A stretch of DNA of 64,000 nucleotides from Heliocidaris erythrogramma (GCA_025617745.1 CM046858.1:38519119-38583118); one strand, 5' to 3'; counted from the stretch's first letter, positions 34,801-46,077 are shown. The notes: generated by a model not told the origin, from the sequence alone. A program made the numbers and translations.

Positions 34801-37800
34801 AAAGAAGAGGAAATTGTGATTGCCAATGCTAATGATCCCTACGGCCAATGGACAGTGAGTATCATTAACATTTGCTTATATAGTGGGTGGAGTTTTCGGA
34901 TGACCATACATGTACATTCATCCATAGACAAGATTTGTCCCTTTAAACAGTTGCCACATACACAAGTACCCCCTTCCCGCCATCCCCTACAACTTCCCTC
35001 TTGCTACTAAACTGGATTCCTTCTGTTTATTAAGCAATAGCCAGTCTATTTGTTTGTAAATCAAGTATATCTATATTATTCTAATTATTTATTTGTTTTG
35101 ATGTAGAAATGTAATTTTTATCTTTTCAAACTATATTAAAATTAAATTTATTTAGTGAAATGAACTTATGCCACTAACTTGACCCAATGATTTTACTTAA
35201 CAGGCTGTGGAGAAGCCGGAGCCCAAGCCAGAGCCCAAACCGGCAGCAGCACCCACAACGAAAGCCAGTACTACACAACAACCAGCACCACCTGCAACCA
35301 CACCGGCAACCACACCGACAGCCACACTGGCAGCCACACCAGCCACTCAGACCACCCCAGCAGCCACAGCCACTGCTCCTGCAGGTGTTGCCACCACAGT
35401 TGCTCCTGTGGTGGCTGGCCCTCACATTCCAGGGGTGACCAACATTCAACCGCCGCAACCTGTACCAGAGAAGGACAAAGTCTTTGAAGATGCACCAGGA
35501 TTTGTGAGTATCCTTTATTCAGCAATCCTTAAAGATGAAGTTGAGTTCTGCGCCACGTCCTATAAACAGTCGTGAGAGTTTCAAATCAGTTGTGACTTAA
35601 AATCAATTGCAACTCTGTACTAAAGAGATTGGAGTTTGTATGCTTGCGATTGATTAGAGGACTTGTGATCAATCTGGGTCTACCACTACTCTTTGTAAGA
35701 CAGGGCCCTGGTCATGCATTTGCATTTTGGAAAGAAATTGAAAGGTTGATTATGTACTAAGAATTTTACTTAATCTTGTTAAAACAGTGAGTGCACTGCA
35801 CACAGTTTGATAGAAGTCAAGCGAGACTAGATTTTGTTAGTCTACTTCAGAGCCTGATCGGTTAAGAGAAGACATCGACTATTGTATGGAATATAATTTT
35901 AGAAGGTGACCATGGCAACCAAATTTTATCAATTTCAATTCCTTCAGTTATACCCTATACCATTCACAATGAAACATAAAATAGCGTGCTTCAATTAAAT
36001 ACTGATTTTCTACAGGCCTTCAAACTTTCAAAATTTGTCAAATTTCCGTCCATGACTAACTGATCATGCTTTCCAGCAGTGTGTCTAAAATTGCTAAAAT
36101 ACATTGGTGAATCTATTCATATGAAGTAATGAAGCCATTTCATTTGTTGAAAAAGGACTGCCTGAATCCGGTCTGTATTTAATAATAATATTTGATAATA
36201 AACCGTTCTTGTATAGCGTATATCACCTTACGATATAACGTCCCTATGTGCTTCCAAAGGGTTTGGATATTATTACCCTGTATGTAGTTTTTAGGTATCG
36301 TCCTGTCTATAACACTTTGAAGTAATTTATGGTCAATACATTATTACTTGCTTCACAAGGGTAAGTATTCTATGCTTTATGCTGGATAAATGCCTCCTCT
36401 ACCATACTTCAAGATTTATCCATTCCTAGTTTAACTCACAGGTGCCAAGTTGCAGCTGCTTGTGTATTCTACAAAATGCACACAGAACAGTGCCCAAAAG
36501 ACTTAAATGACATGCTTCCTCCGCCTCTAGAAAGGAGACGAGTGACCAGAGCTAGTGTATCTTCTCCTGTCCACGCTGTTCTATTACCCACTGCAAAAAC
36601 TCATCAATTGGACAGAAGCTTCATTCACACGGCTTCAAGGGTTTGGAACAGTCTCCCAAATCACGTTGTTGGAACGCCTTCCTGTACAGGACTATGCATA
36701 GATTTGTTTTGGCAAATCGCATTTCATGACTTCAATGTTTTACCTATTGCCCAATATTTTTCCTTAAATTGCTTTTTATATATTTTTAGAATGAGTTGCA
36801 GTGAACCAATGATTAGCCTTCTGGATCCTTGGTGTTTTGGCTGGCTATTGTTCACACTGTGCATGTTATACCAAAAAAAAAATAAAAAAAAAAGTACTAG
36901 CAGTATTGCTGTCTGGTGGTGCCCTGTTACCGAAGAATTTGTATTTCCAATGTGTACTGTGATATGAGCAAGTTATGCTAATGAAGGTAATTCATATATG
37001 TTATATTGCATATTTACATTTTTATTTTCTTCTTTTTTGCAGTCGTATGACATTGGTCAGATTGTGTCAGCCAGACTGAAGGCTGCCAGAGCCCTGCAGT
37101 CAAATCCTAACAACGTGGAAGCGCTTACGGTTCTACATCACTCCCAGAAACAGGTCAGTTGAAAATACTCTTTGTGCACAATATTTTCAAAACGTGGTAC
37201 TTTACACATTGATTTTATTCTTGGTTTGTGTACATATATCATCATTCTTATTATCTTTTGCAACACTCACCAATTATTTATTTAATTAGGAAATTGGTAT
37301 GTTATAGCATATTGGCAGAAAGGCTGCAGTGCGAGCGTAGCTTGACAAGCACGCAGCTTTCAAATACGGACTCTGAAAAGACCAGTCCATAATATTCACT
37401 GAATGAAAATCAGTGGTCTGTGATCAGGGAACTCAAGAATGGTGAAATGCCTTTATTTACAATAGATGCGACCAGTGTATTAATCTTTTTCATACACGAT
37501 ACAGTTCAAACTGCATTTCTCCTCTTTTGTTAAGGGCCAGCTGTTTCAGTTAATGGATTAATCCTAATTTTCTGTTCACATGGCATTATAACTTTTAAAC
37601 AGTGTTTGCTATCATGTCATTCTACTGCAAATTCCCATCATAATCTTTAAACATTCTTTTTCTGTTTGTTTAGATTCAGACATGGGCCCACAGCAGCAAG
37701 AAACCTGGTTTGTTTACAGGTAGCACTGACGCTACCTTCCTACGACCCGAGGAGCTTGGTAATCCCAATCGCAAAAACCAAGCTTGGATTAAGAAGGTTC

Positions 37801-40800
37801 GTATTCATGAGGAAGCCAGGGTTGATTTCTTCTTTATGATATAGGGATTATTTCATCAAGTGAGGAATTAATTAACTGTAAATGTCAACTTTGTGAATCG
37901 TTAAAGTTTTGTCACAAATTTAACCCATAGACTACGGGAACCGGGTGGCTCCTGAATTAAACCTATGAGAGTTAAATAATTCAGTAGTCAACGGGTTAAC
38001 TGACTGATTATTTCTTTTATCATCTATCATTCTTATCTGATTTATTTTGCTCCTAAAACCATCTTCAAAAAAAATCCTCCTGCCACCGCTGTTCCTTTAA
38101 TCTGTGCATTACTCCTCTTTAATCTCTTTCTCCTTTACTGCTTTATTATTAGTTGATAGGAGAAACTTTGATTCAGGAAACTAGATTATATAAAGTATAT
38201 GAGACTAGCATTGTCAGAAGTCCAAAGTACAGTAGCCTTAATTCTTTGTATGAATAAAGTTCTGTTCAGTTGAGATCTGTTACCAAACTCCCCCATCCTT
38301 AGAAAAAAATTGATTTGAAATGAGTGTTTTGTCATCACATTTGTGGGAAGGTTGTGAATATTTTTCAATTGATCACATATTTTTTTTGTCGCCTGTAACA
38401 TGTTTCCAGGGTAGTCAGCATTAATGTTAATTTAAATCCAAAATGTATTAACTTGTGGGTGTACGTTGTGACCCGTGATACATGATTTAGTGAGTTCTAT
38501 CAGGTGCATAATTGTGTACACAGAATAAACAGAAATTACCATTTTCCCAGTAAACATTGGTTTATGCCCTCCTTGAGGACTTGTTTCAAAACATTTAGAA
38601 AACGGAAATTAGGCTGCTGAAATGAAAAGCACAGGAGAAAGCAAAAGAGGGGATGTCAGGTGGAGGTTTACAAGTTCAGAAGACTCGTCAATTCTTTATC
38701 ATAAATATTGATTTGAATTCATCAATATTGACAAAAATTGAAGGACCACTTTTCTTTACATGTCTGTTTAATACTGGTAGTATTAGTATGCAACTTGCCA
38801 TTTAAAGAAAAATGGTCAGACACCCCTATTTTAGAAATGATGTATTCCACTCTCTGTCATCTCTCCAATGGGACGACATGGCCTCTTTGACAGACCATGG
38901 CATGTCCCATTTGAGAGATGGGGGTGGCAGCATACATTTCTCTGACTAGGCTGGAAACTTGTTACAGGTCATAAACCAATACGACGGCGCAGTAATAGCC
39001 ATGAGGAGAAGATTGTGGAGCTGCAGATGAAACTTGAATAAAACGCGGACATCGTGATAAGAGTTGGTGGGTAAGGGGTGTTTTATTTTAGCACTGTAAC
39101 ACAGGAAAATGGGTCCACAGATTCTTATGACAGCCAAGTAAAACTACTTTTTAAAAGATGAGTGCAAAACGTTTGTATAGTGTGTCACACTGAAAATGAA
39201 TTTCACCCGTTTGAGACTGAACTCGAAATTACCATAGCCCCTATTTCATAGAGTACTTTGGTGTCTACTCATGAGAAATGCATGTTGAATATTTCATTTT
39301 TTCTGATGGGTTAAAGTCTCTGTGTATGTTTAAGTGTTATATTTTTAGACTATAGTTGTGTACATGTACATCATGGATCGCACAAGTCATTGGCAAAGTT
39401 GTACCAAATACATGTAATTCCAAAATTATCAGACATGGTTATCTCAAAGTGAATGTAAACACCAGATTTTCATTATCGCGACAGTGTCATGAAGTGTAAC
39501 ATGATTATGGTTGTCTGTTCCTTTAAAGAGAATTGGAAGTAGTATTTTTCCGAAACACAAGATGCATATTATCTGTGTTATATTTAATACCAAACTGATA
39601 TATGTGGGCCCATTCCTTGTGCTAAAATCAAACCCTCCTTTTAATTCTTGCGGGATTTTCATGTGGTGTGTTTTGCCTTTATTATGTGTTTTTATCTCTG
39701 TATCCTGCGCTAAGGAATTTGCTGATGTTGTAAGTATGAATATCGTAGAGCATTGAGCCAGGCTGTGATAGCTAGGTGTAAGTACATGTATTCAATTTTT
39801 ATGCGTTCAGTAGTATGGCATCAAAAAATGTATTTGTTTATTAAGAGATTATTTCACGGATTTTGTTTTTCCATTTAAAGTGTTAAAATGTTGAAAGGAA
39901 TTTAGGAAATCACATCTTTTGGAAATAGCAAAGTCGTCACTAATTTTATTTTTGAAATGAGCAGTAGTATGTATAATGTGGAACTGTTATATTTGAGTGG
40001 AAAACATCCTTCTTTATCACCTAGCAATGAAAGATAGTTAAGACAATGCTTACTAGCAGTCATAACTAGGATTCTAATTTATTCCATTTTGTGTTTTCAC
40101 TTTTCTCCCACAAACACATCCCCAATCTTCACATACACTCCTCCAAAATACTCTTCCTCATTCTCAAAATATCAACATTTTAATGGTGTTATCCTCACGG
40201 GTCCTTTATCGTGGGTCATTTCTCCTTGGATCGTCCTTGGTTCCTGGATCCGGCCAACCCCTACAGGACATGTTCCTGACAGCTGCACCGGTCAACACGA
40301 ACATCGGACGTTCTCTCATGCACAAGATGGGCTGGAAGCAGGGAGAGGGACTTGGCAAGAACAAAGAGGGAGCTCTCAATCCATTGCTGTTGGAGATCAA
40401 GACAGATCGGCAAGGTCAGTAGGCACTTCTTGTTGAAAGACCATTAGCTATTTTTTCATGTATGTTTCCACGTGGAAGAATAATTCAGTTTTTGAGATTC
40501 ATTAGCAGAGACGGTTTTGGGATTTTTAAAAGAAATTTGTTCATTAGTGTGTCTGCGCTTTTGAAATACACAGTATATAAGAGTTAATTCTAATTCTTAG
40601 TCCCATGTGTGCATTGTTCATGTTTCTTTGTATATGATTTTCAGCCAGCATTTCTCATAAATTCATCCTTTCTTTCTCTCTCTCTCTGTCTCTTTTAAAG
40701 ATTTCCACAAAAAATGTTATTCTCAAAGAGGAAAATTTAAGGACTGGCAAGGGGGGGGGGGGGGGACTATATGGCCTTTTTTTGTTTGAAGTTTCAGGGG

Positions 40801-41695
40801 TGAATACTGCCCCAATAGAAATGTTTGCCAGATTAGGTAATTTCCTTATGATTTTGCTTGTGTAAGTAATATTGTAATAGGATTCTTCTAGTGCAGTAAG
40901 TGTTTTATTTCAGACTATGTCAGTATTGCTCACACTCTAATTCATTTTTTATTTGTCTTTTTCATATCATTTTCAGGTCTGGTAGCTGCAGAGGAGAAGC
41001 CTAAGAAGAAAGGAGACGTGTCGAAGGTGATCCGTAAGGACCTGTCCGGAAAGCACCCTGTGATGGCTCTTAATGAACTCTGTAATAAGAGGAGATGGGG
41101 CAAACCCAACTTTGAAGTAGTGAGAGAGGACGGTCCACCTCACAAGAAGAACTTTGTCTTCAAGGTAAACATCATAGCCATAGGTATCTCGTCTGCCCGG
41201 CAGAATGATGCAAATACGAATTTTGATCACATTTTTTGTTGTGTAATGAAAGAATAAAGAAATGGTATCAAGAGATCTACATGGAACATATTACTGGTAT
41301 AATCTTAGACGGTGTATGAACTATTAAAAGTGTTTTACATTTGATTTTTTGTAGTCAACGAAAGGTCAAGACTTTAAAATGCATGCTATATGCATGCTAC
41401 ATCTGCTTTAAACTTCCCTATTGTTTTTTTTTTTACTTTTTAAGTTGTAATCTATGATATTGTTGACCATATAGTTATTATAGACTCTCTAAATGCCAGG
41501 GCAGCTTTAAATTGTTTGAATGTGCAAAAACTGGTGGTAAATGTTAAACACTTTTCATAATTGTCTATTTTCGTGTGCCAGGTCCGAATCCGGAATGACG
41601 AGTACATTCCAACCGTGCCCTCGGGGAACAAGAAAGATGCCAAAGCCATGGCTGCAACAGTCGCTCTACAGAAGATGGGACTTCTACCATCGTGA
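28731..41695 (+). CDS. SON: SON, nuclear-speckle splicing cofactor (whole coding span, 10 exons)
   Basis: SON is a scaffold protein of nuclear speckles that promotes splicing of weak introns. Ten exons join in frame: 28,731-28,810; 29,905-33,398; 33,973-34,178; 34,720-34,854; 35,204-35,503; 37,043-37,153; 37,674-37,796; 40,267-40,414; 40,977-41,164; 41,582-41,695. They give 1,632 residues (human SON, about 2,426). Visible in order: an acidic, Lys/His/Ser-rich low-complexity region, RS-dipeptide tracts near residues 1005-1150, the conserved KKLLEIAKANA segment, QFPVSSGSQHRRKEE, a G-patch (MHKMGWKQGEGLGKN, about 1498) and a C-terminal dsRNA-binding domain (KDLSGKHPVMALNELCNKR ... KKDAKAMAATVALQKMGLL). 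The G-patch followed by a dsRBD is diagnostic for SON. The large DPYRL/ERSMM-type repeats of mammalian SON are absent. All junctions are GT-AG and phase-consistent. Its convergent neighbour is DONSON. Confidence 0.93.
28811..29904 (+). other. SON intron 1
   Basis: A GT-AG intron of 1.1 kb. Apart from a small inverted-repeat element at 29,041-29,230 nothing coding is seen. Confidence 0.75.
29041..29230. mobile_element. 190-bp MITE in SON intron 1 with flanking 12-bp repeat
   Basis: Inverted ends CTAATTTACTTTCGCACC and GGTGGGAAAGTAAATTAG lie inside a perfect 12-bp direct repeat GCCCGTTTGCCG (29,029-29,040 and 29,231-29,242). The direct repeat reads as a target-site duplication. Inner arms include CAAAATTTTATTTAATCACA and its complement. 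The family is not recognised. Confidence 0.75.
29905..33398 (+). CDS. SON: SON coding exon 2 (large low-complexity/RS exon)
   Basis: A single 3,494-bp exon encoding residues about 27-1191. It is dominated by Lys, Glu, Ser, Asp and Arg. A Lys/His block (KHKKHKHKKSKKKKSKHKH) lies near residue 300 and RS tracts (SESRSESRSHSRSHKRHK; RGRSYSRSRSRSRSPK) near the end. The last 40 residues (DKKKLLEIAKANALQRM...) match the conserved stretch after the RS domain of human SON. The human gene likewise carries most of its protein in one giant exon. Open frames on the opposite strand are shadows of this composition. Confidence 0.93.
33973..34178 (+). CDS. SON: SON coding exon 3
   Basis: Encodes NESIQKFTDRCKALANLQGG..., then an acidic run and RHPFKVKEAAPIIMNIR. 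This aligns with human IEELTEKCKQIAQSK...HHPFKLSEPKPIFFNLN. Acceptor ATACAG, donor GTAAAG; phase 1 in, phase 0 out. Confidence 0.92.
34720..34854 (+). CDS. SON: SON coding exon 4
   Basis: Encodes NAVQIPVASKDNLRV then QFPVSSGSQHRRKEE, matching human KEFPVSSGSQHRKKEA, and ends PYGQWT (human VYGEWV). Acceptor TTTTTTAG, donor GTGAGT. Confidence 0.92.
35204..35503 (+). CDS. SON: SON coding exon 5 (Pro/Ala/Thr-rich linker)
   Basis: Encodes AVEKPEPKPEPKP, then a Pro/Ala/Thr-rich linker built of ATTP/ATTA-like repeats, and ends KVFEDAPGF. The linker is much longer than in human SON and is probably disordered. Acceptor TTAACAG, donor GTGAGT. Confidence 0.9.
35504..37042 (+). other. SON intron 5
   Basis: It contains a lone end of the TTAAAGATGAAGTTGAG family near 35,529, a diverged family D MITE at about 35,560-35,707, a dispersed repeat with TTGTATAGCGTATATCACC at about 36,182-36,275, and a LINE fragment at about 36,400-36,720. 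Confidence 0.6.
36400..36720 (+). mobile_element. LINE (CR1/Jockey-like) reverse-transcriptase C-terminal fragment
   Basis: One open frame reads SLTHRCQVAAACVFYKMHTE, then PPPLERRRVTRAS and SFIHTASRVWNSLPNHV. The run from (S)L.HR..VA..CVFYK to RSF..TASR.WNSLP is typical of the end of LINE ORF2 proteins in marine invertebrates. Only the tail is present, as usual for 5'-truncated LINE copies. It lies in SON intron 5 in the sense orientation. Clade assignment is tentative. Confidence 0.65.
37043..37153 (+). CDS. SON: SON coding exon 6
   Basis: Encodes SYDIGQIVSARLKAARALQ and then SNPNNVEALTVLHHSQKQ, matching human PVDISTAMSERALAQKRLSE...LEAMSMLNRAQER. Acceptor TTTTGCAG, donor GTCAGT, phase 0. 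Confidence 0.9.
37674..37796 (+). CDS. SON: SON coding exon 7
   Basis: Encodes IQTWAHSSKKPGLFTGSTD... and ends KNQAWIKK, matching human IDAWAQLNSIPGQFTGSTG...GAQAWIKK. Donor GTTCGT is weaker than the other junctions. Confidence 0.9.
37797..40266 (+). other. SON intron 7
   Basis: The longest SON intron, 2.5 kb. No exon or clear transposon was recognised, only AT-rich sequence. Open frames near 39.5 kb lack motifs. Confidence 0.55.
40267..40414 (+). CDS. SON: SON coding exon 8 (G-patch)
   Basis: Encodes DMFLTAAPVNTNIGRSL, then the G-patch MHKMGWKQGEGLGKN and KEGALNPLLLEIKTDRQ. Human: MRKMGWREGEGLGKNKEG. Starts after CCCTACAG, ends in phase 1 before GTCAGT. Confidence 0.93.
40977..41164 (+). 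CDS. SON: SON coding exon 9 (dsRBD, first half)
   Basis: Encodes GLVAAEEKPKKKGDVSKVIR and then KDLSGKHPVMALNELCNKR, PNFEVVREDGPPHKKNFVFK, which is the alpha1-beta1-beta2 part of the double-stranded-RNA-binding domain. Human: KDLSGKHPVSALMEICNKRR. Confidence 0.93.
41582..41695 (+). CDS. SON: SON coding exon 10 (dsRBD, second half, stop)
   Basis: Encodes VRIRNDEYIPTVPSGNKKDA then KAMAATVALQKMGLLPS and TGA, the KKxAK..AA helix that ends the dsRBD. It stops soon after MGLLPS, whereas human SON continues about 19 residues after MGLVPK. The stop codon lies inside the first unit of a three-copy repeat (41,682-42,008). Confidence 0.92.
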   Translation, partial: VRIRNDEYIPTVPSGNKKDAKAMAATVALQKMGLLPS

Positions 41696-42008
41696 TGAGC
41701 GAAGCACAGTGATTCAGTTTGGAGGGTGATTTCGTGTATTTTGTACGAACACGAGAACAACTTTTTTCGATCCTACCGACTGTGCACAAAATTCTACCTT
41801 CGTGATGACCGAGGCAATGTGATTCAAGTTTGAAGGGGATTCTGTCTTTGACGTACGGGACATGAATACAATATTTTTGTCCAGCTGACTAACGCAAATT
41901 CTACCTTCATGATGACTGAATCATAGGTGATCCATGCTGGAAGGTAATTCCGTGTACGCCGTTTGGGGCAAGAGGACCACATTTCCTTGCTACCGACTGT
42001 TCATGAAG
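41682..42008 (+). repeat. three-copy diverged tandem repeat spanning the SON stop codon
   Basis: Units of about 107-110 bp start at 41,682, 41,792 and 41,899. Each opens TTCTACC(A/T)TCRTGATGA and continues with GTGATYCA...GTTTG(G)AAGG, ATTCCGTGTA-like and CCTTGCTACCGACTG-like words. The first unit includes the final codons and TGA of SON; the others lie in the 3' UTR. Similarity between units is moderate, so the duplication is not recent. Confidence 0.75.
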
Positions 42009-45000
42009 TTGATGACAAATTGTTATGTGGGCATTATTCAGTAATAATGATGATTTATAGCATTTGTATATGACTCTGTATTTTCTGTTTAAAACATGTA
42101 AAGGCACAGCAGTCATGCCAAGTTATCTTTCATCATTTAGATACGGTAAAAGAAAATGATGTTTCACGCCACACGTTTCACTGAATCACCCAGGGGGGGG
42201 GGGGGGGCGTTGATTGTTTGCTGTGATAAAAAGGGTTTATCGCAATGACAGAGTTGCCAACTGTTCCGGAATATGTATGAGGTGGATTTCAAGGCTTTCA
42301 TGACAAGTGAATAGCGGAGAGCATGGTTATTGTTGTCATGTTTTCTCTCACAAGCATTCAACCGTTGCGTAATTCACATTTTAATTTTGACCTCATGCAT
42401 ATTCCGGAACGGTTGGGGTTTCTGCAATGACCTTGCTCTGTCTGTCACGTCTATACTGATCTTGCAAGCAGCTAGGAGATATGGAAATAATAATAATGGA
42501 TAATAATAAATTAAAGATGGACCATTACAAGTTCTAAAATGATCTTCAGCATGGCATAAGAGAGTGCTTAGCATTGGTTTTGGAGAGTTTTTTTTTTAGA
42601 GCTACATGTATATTTAGCTTTGTCTGTAAGCCCTATCTTTGGTATATAAGCCACTTTGGAGATGCAATCTGAGCATGAGCAGATAAAGGTCATCTGTACC
42701 AAATTCTAAAACCCACTGACACTAATATTCGATATGTGCTCATGAATGTCATGTAATCATTATTCAATTATGCACTAATGGTGCATTCCATGATATCCAG
42801 GTGGAAGTATTCTTTTTAAAGGGGGAAACAAAAGCTATTCATGAGGCACCTCTATCACTCCCAGAGTTATTTTTCTGAAGTGCACATAAAGGGACCCTCC
42901 ATGTCTAAAATATCTGTGGATATTTGGGGTCATTTGTACCATGTGCTAACCCTGGCTTATTGGCATAAACCATTCCTTAATACAGTTATCAAAGTTATCA
43001 AATGATGTTTTAGTTCCCATGGAAACCGGATTCCCTCATTTTAAATATTAACAGATTGATTAATGTTAGTTCCTTGAAACATAGAAGATCGTTGTGAAAA
43101 CATGAACAAGGTAAAGTGAAGGAGAAAAAAAGACATCTTTTATAATGGTTTTAATGTCGCCACAGAATGTGATTTACCTTTGAAATAATGTTTATGAATT
43201 TATTTTTTGAAGGCTGGAAATGGCATTATATTTGTGTTAATGTGAAAATTCCACAGCTTAGTGAAACAAATCTACAACAACATTTCAAAAGGAAACATAA
43301 TACATACATGTATACTGGTTGCATTTATTTACCAAGAAAGCTTGTGTGTGTGTGATCTAGCAAAGTACATGTCAAAGTTTCGATTGTCATTAAGCTTGCC
43401 ATTTATTTCTTTTGATCTTTTATCAATTCTAGGCCCTGTTTCATAAAACTTATTACCAAAAACGAGTCACTATGACTGCTATTGAAATCAAAGCATTTGA
43501 TTGGCTGAGAGCATATTTGTCATTGATTTGTTGTAATTGTTATTGATAACAAGTTTTATGAAACGGAACCCTGATCTGTTTGTATACTTTGTTTTGTCTC
43601 CGGCCATCCAACCTTTGTTTTGCTCTTTTCATCTTTTTTTCCTGGGTTCTATTAAAGGTTATATTGGCTTTTTTCATAGAGCATCAATTTTCAAATGACT
43701 CGAGTAAAAGAAAAACCTTTTGCATGAAAATGTTTTTGAGAAGTAAAAGTCTCAAAATGTTGAAGTTTTCAAAAACACATGCTAAGTGAAAGTATGAACT
43801 GGGGTGTTGGCTAGCAGACCTAAGCAAAATCTGGTGCTTGTGAAGTTCATCTGTGTTCACATCTTGAGATGTAGCTGTAGAGCTTATTATGTTTCAAATT
43901 CCTGTTTTTGTGATGAGTTAATATGTATGAGATTAAAAAGGAAGTTTTTATCATTGGAGGCTATCTCAATTGCCATATGACAACACTATAAATAACATTT
44001 TGTTCAGTTGAGCTGATAAATACTACTACTACTACTACTACTACTAAGAATCTGTCTAGTTTTCCTCTTTAATATTTCAAGGCCAACAGAGGATTGTGGC
44101 ATAAAGTGTACCAGTCACCGAAAAAAATTATTTGTGTACAGCTAGAATGTAAAATCAACCTCAAAGCACTTTACCTGGCCTTCTAAGAGTTAATGGCTAA
44201 GGAGTATGAAGAAAAGCAAGGAAAACATAAAACACCCTCGTGCGGAACCCAACTTCGGTTCCTCTCCGTATGTGATCGCATACGGGTGCGTCGACTAGTC
44301 TCCCCACAATTCGATGTATTGTTTGTTGGGAGTGTATTTCAAGTTTGTCATCAGCATTTCAAGCTCATACATGTATTTTGAATATAGTATATTGACATAG
44401 AACCCCTGATATGCAGAACAAAATATTTTGGGGGATTGGTACACTTTATTTTCAGAGTAATTAAAGTGATTTTTGTTTTGTTTTCCAGGTAACCATACAG
44501 ATGCACCAAGACAAATCACTTTCACCAAACCATGGCCTTTGATCAACACCGTATTGACACAATATTTTTACAAATCAAAAGAAGCAAAGATGTGGAATAT
44601 TTTTCTTTTTTACTCTTTATTGTATAAAGCGTTGTGGCATTTTTGTATATATGAGTATGGATATGAAAAAGCATGCATTAAAGAAAACTATGCCATCCCA
44701 AATTTGTATTGTATTTTCTTTATTGTATACACATTCATTATAACTTTGCATTAATTTATTTTAAATACAAAAGGAGGTGATACATGTATCATTACATACA
44801 GGACATGTATAATATAAATAGAATTTAGAATAATAAATAACACCTCTAGAAGATGTGATTCATTTGTGGATCGGACAATTTCTTAGGTGACGTATGTTCC
44901 GGTCTATACACTACTGTAAAACCAGATTTTTTGCGCACATGAAAAGTTTGCAAATTTCGTGAGTGGTTAAAGATTCAAGAAAGTTCATGCTGCATAATGT

Positions 45001-45077
45001 TTGAATCGTAACTGACACAACAAATTTTTGAAATTTGTGAAAGTTTGAAGGTTGAGGTTTGCATGGTGGTACTGATA
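42009..45077. other. SON 3' flank; no gene recognised
   Basis: This probably includes the SON 3' UTR; an AATAAA lies at 42,505-42,510, but no poly(A) site can be fixed. It holds a poly-G run near 42,192, a family B MITE (43,431-43,571) and an ACT microsatellite at about 44,023-44,046. No protein motif was seen. Confidence 0.5.
43431..43571. mobile_element. palindromic MITE, family B
   Basis: Ends GGCCCTGTTTCATAAAACTT and AAGTTTTATGAAACGGAACC are inverted copies; the core reads ATTGAAATCAAAGCATTTGA and TTGGCTGAGAGC. Confidence 0.75.
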
Positions 45078-45496
45078 ACGTGGAGAAGGTTTACGGTTCA
45101 CCATGTGGTTATTCCTGAAAAGGACTATTGAGTAAGAAGAAGAAAGAGGAGAAGAAAAGGAAAGGGGAGATAGAAATTCCGAGAGTGTAGAAGTAATCTT
45201 TCTTAAAAGTGTGAAGTCCTGAAAAGGACTGTAAACCAGATGAGAAGGCTGAGAGTGGAGAAGACTCGACATTTCGGACAGGTTGACTGTCCATCATCAG
45301 AAGTCACACAATTTCAAAAATTCATTGTGTCGGTTATGATTCAAACTTCACACTTTCAAGAAAGATTACTTCTACACTCTCTGAATTTCTATCTCCCCTT
45401 TCCTTTTCTTCACCTCTCAGCTTTTGTCCACTTTCTTCTTCTTACTCAATAGTCCTTTTCAGGACTAACCACATGGTGAACCGTAAACCTCCACGT
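45078..45496. mobile_element. inverted repeat with about 140-bp arms and a central hammerhead-like motif
   Basis: Left arm 45,078-45,217 (ACGTGGAG...GTTTACGG...GTGTGAAGT) is matched by the inverted right arm 45,345-45,496. Both contain the GGACTATTGAGTAAGAAG / CTTCTTCTTACTCAATAGTC stretch. The 127-bp centre carries, on the minus strand, CTGATGA, a six-pair stem and GAAA (see the separate entry). Such motifs are known from Penelope-like retroelements, so this may be a head-to-head pair of their terminal repeats. No coding sequence remains. Confidence 0.55.
45262..45300 (-). ncRNA. possible hammerhead ribozyme core
   Basis: Reading the minus strand: CTGATGA (45,294-45,300), one unpaired T, GGACAG-TCAAC-CTGTCC (stem II, six pairs), GAAA (45,272-45,275), then TGTCGAGTC. 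These are the conserved hammerhead core and stem II in the right order. The extra T next to stem II, and the lack of a clear stem III partner, argue that it is degenerate or not a hammerhead. Confidence 0.3.
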
Positions 45497-45614
45497 TCGT
45501 GAAAGTTTCCTGCGGACATCACTGTCGTTTTACAATTCAGGCAAGTTTTTGGTTTTATATTAGGTCAAATTTAGAGTTTGGTCTTGCGTCTAGGGTTGAC
45601 TAGAAACTGACCCC

Positions 45615-45752
45615 AGGGGAGCATTTCATCCAGGTCTTGTCTGATTTTTACTGACAAATTTGCTCTCAGCCAATCAGATGCAAGGATTTCAGTAGCTTTT
45701 AACAGTTGTTGGTAAATATCACTGACAAAACGCTTGATGAAACGTTCCCCAG
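45615..45752. mobile_element. palindromic MITE, family A
   Basis: Ends AGGGGAGCATTTCATCCAG and GATGAAACGTTCCCCAG, core GCCAATCAGATGCAAGGATT. Confidence 0.75.
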
Positions 45753-45868
45753 AGTAACTGTTGCCAGAGCATGTGTCATAGAATCAATTCACTACATAGC
45801 ACACCTATCACTGCCTGCCACGTTGATGCTCTGACATATATGTTCCAGCAAAAACTGCTTCCGGTACA

Positions 45869-46020
45869 GGGCCCCGTTGCATAAAACTTGCTATCAATTA
45901 CAAGTTACAATAATTGTTATAAGCTACTGAAATCATTGAATCTGATTGGGTGAGAGCAAATTCGTCATAGATATGGGGCAGTTGTTACTGATACATGTAG
46001 CAAGTTTTATGAAACGAGGT
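45869..46020. mobile_element. palindromic MITE, family B (uninterrupted)
   Basis: Ends GGGCCCCGTTGCATAAAACT and AGTTTTATGAAACGAGG-type inverted copies. The core reads through GAATCTGATTGGGTGAGAGC. It serves as the empty-site reference for the nested copy at 21.2 kb. Confidence 0.75.
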
Positions 46021-46077
46021 ACAGATACAGGTTTGGGATTACAGATAGGTGTAGTGTAAGGTCCAGGACTGAAGTTA

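Noticed and set aside
44193-44381. Short open frame containing a GTATGTGATCGCATAC palindrome
   Set aside because: The palindrome is short, has no flanking repeat, and the frame has no homologue I recognise.
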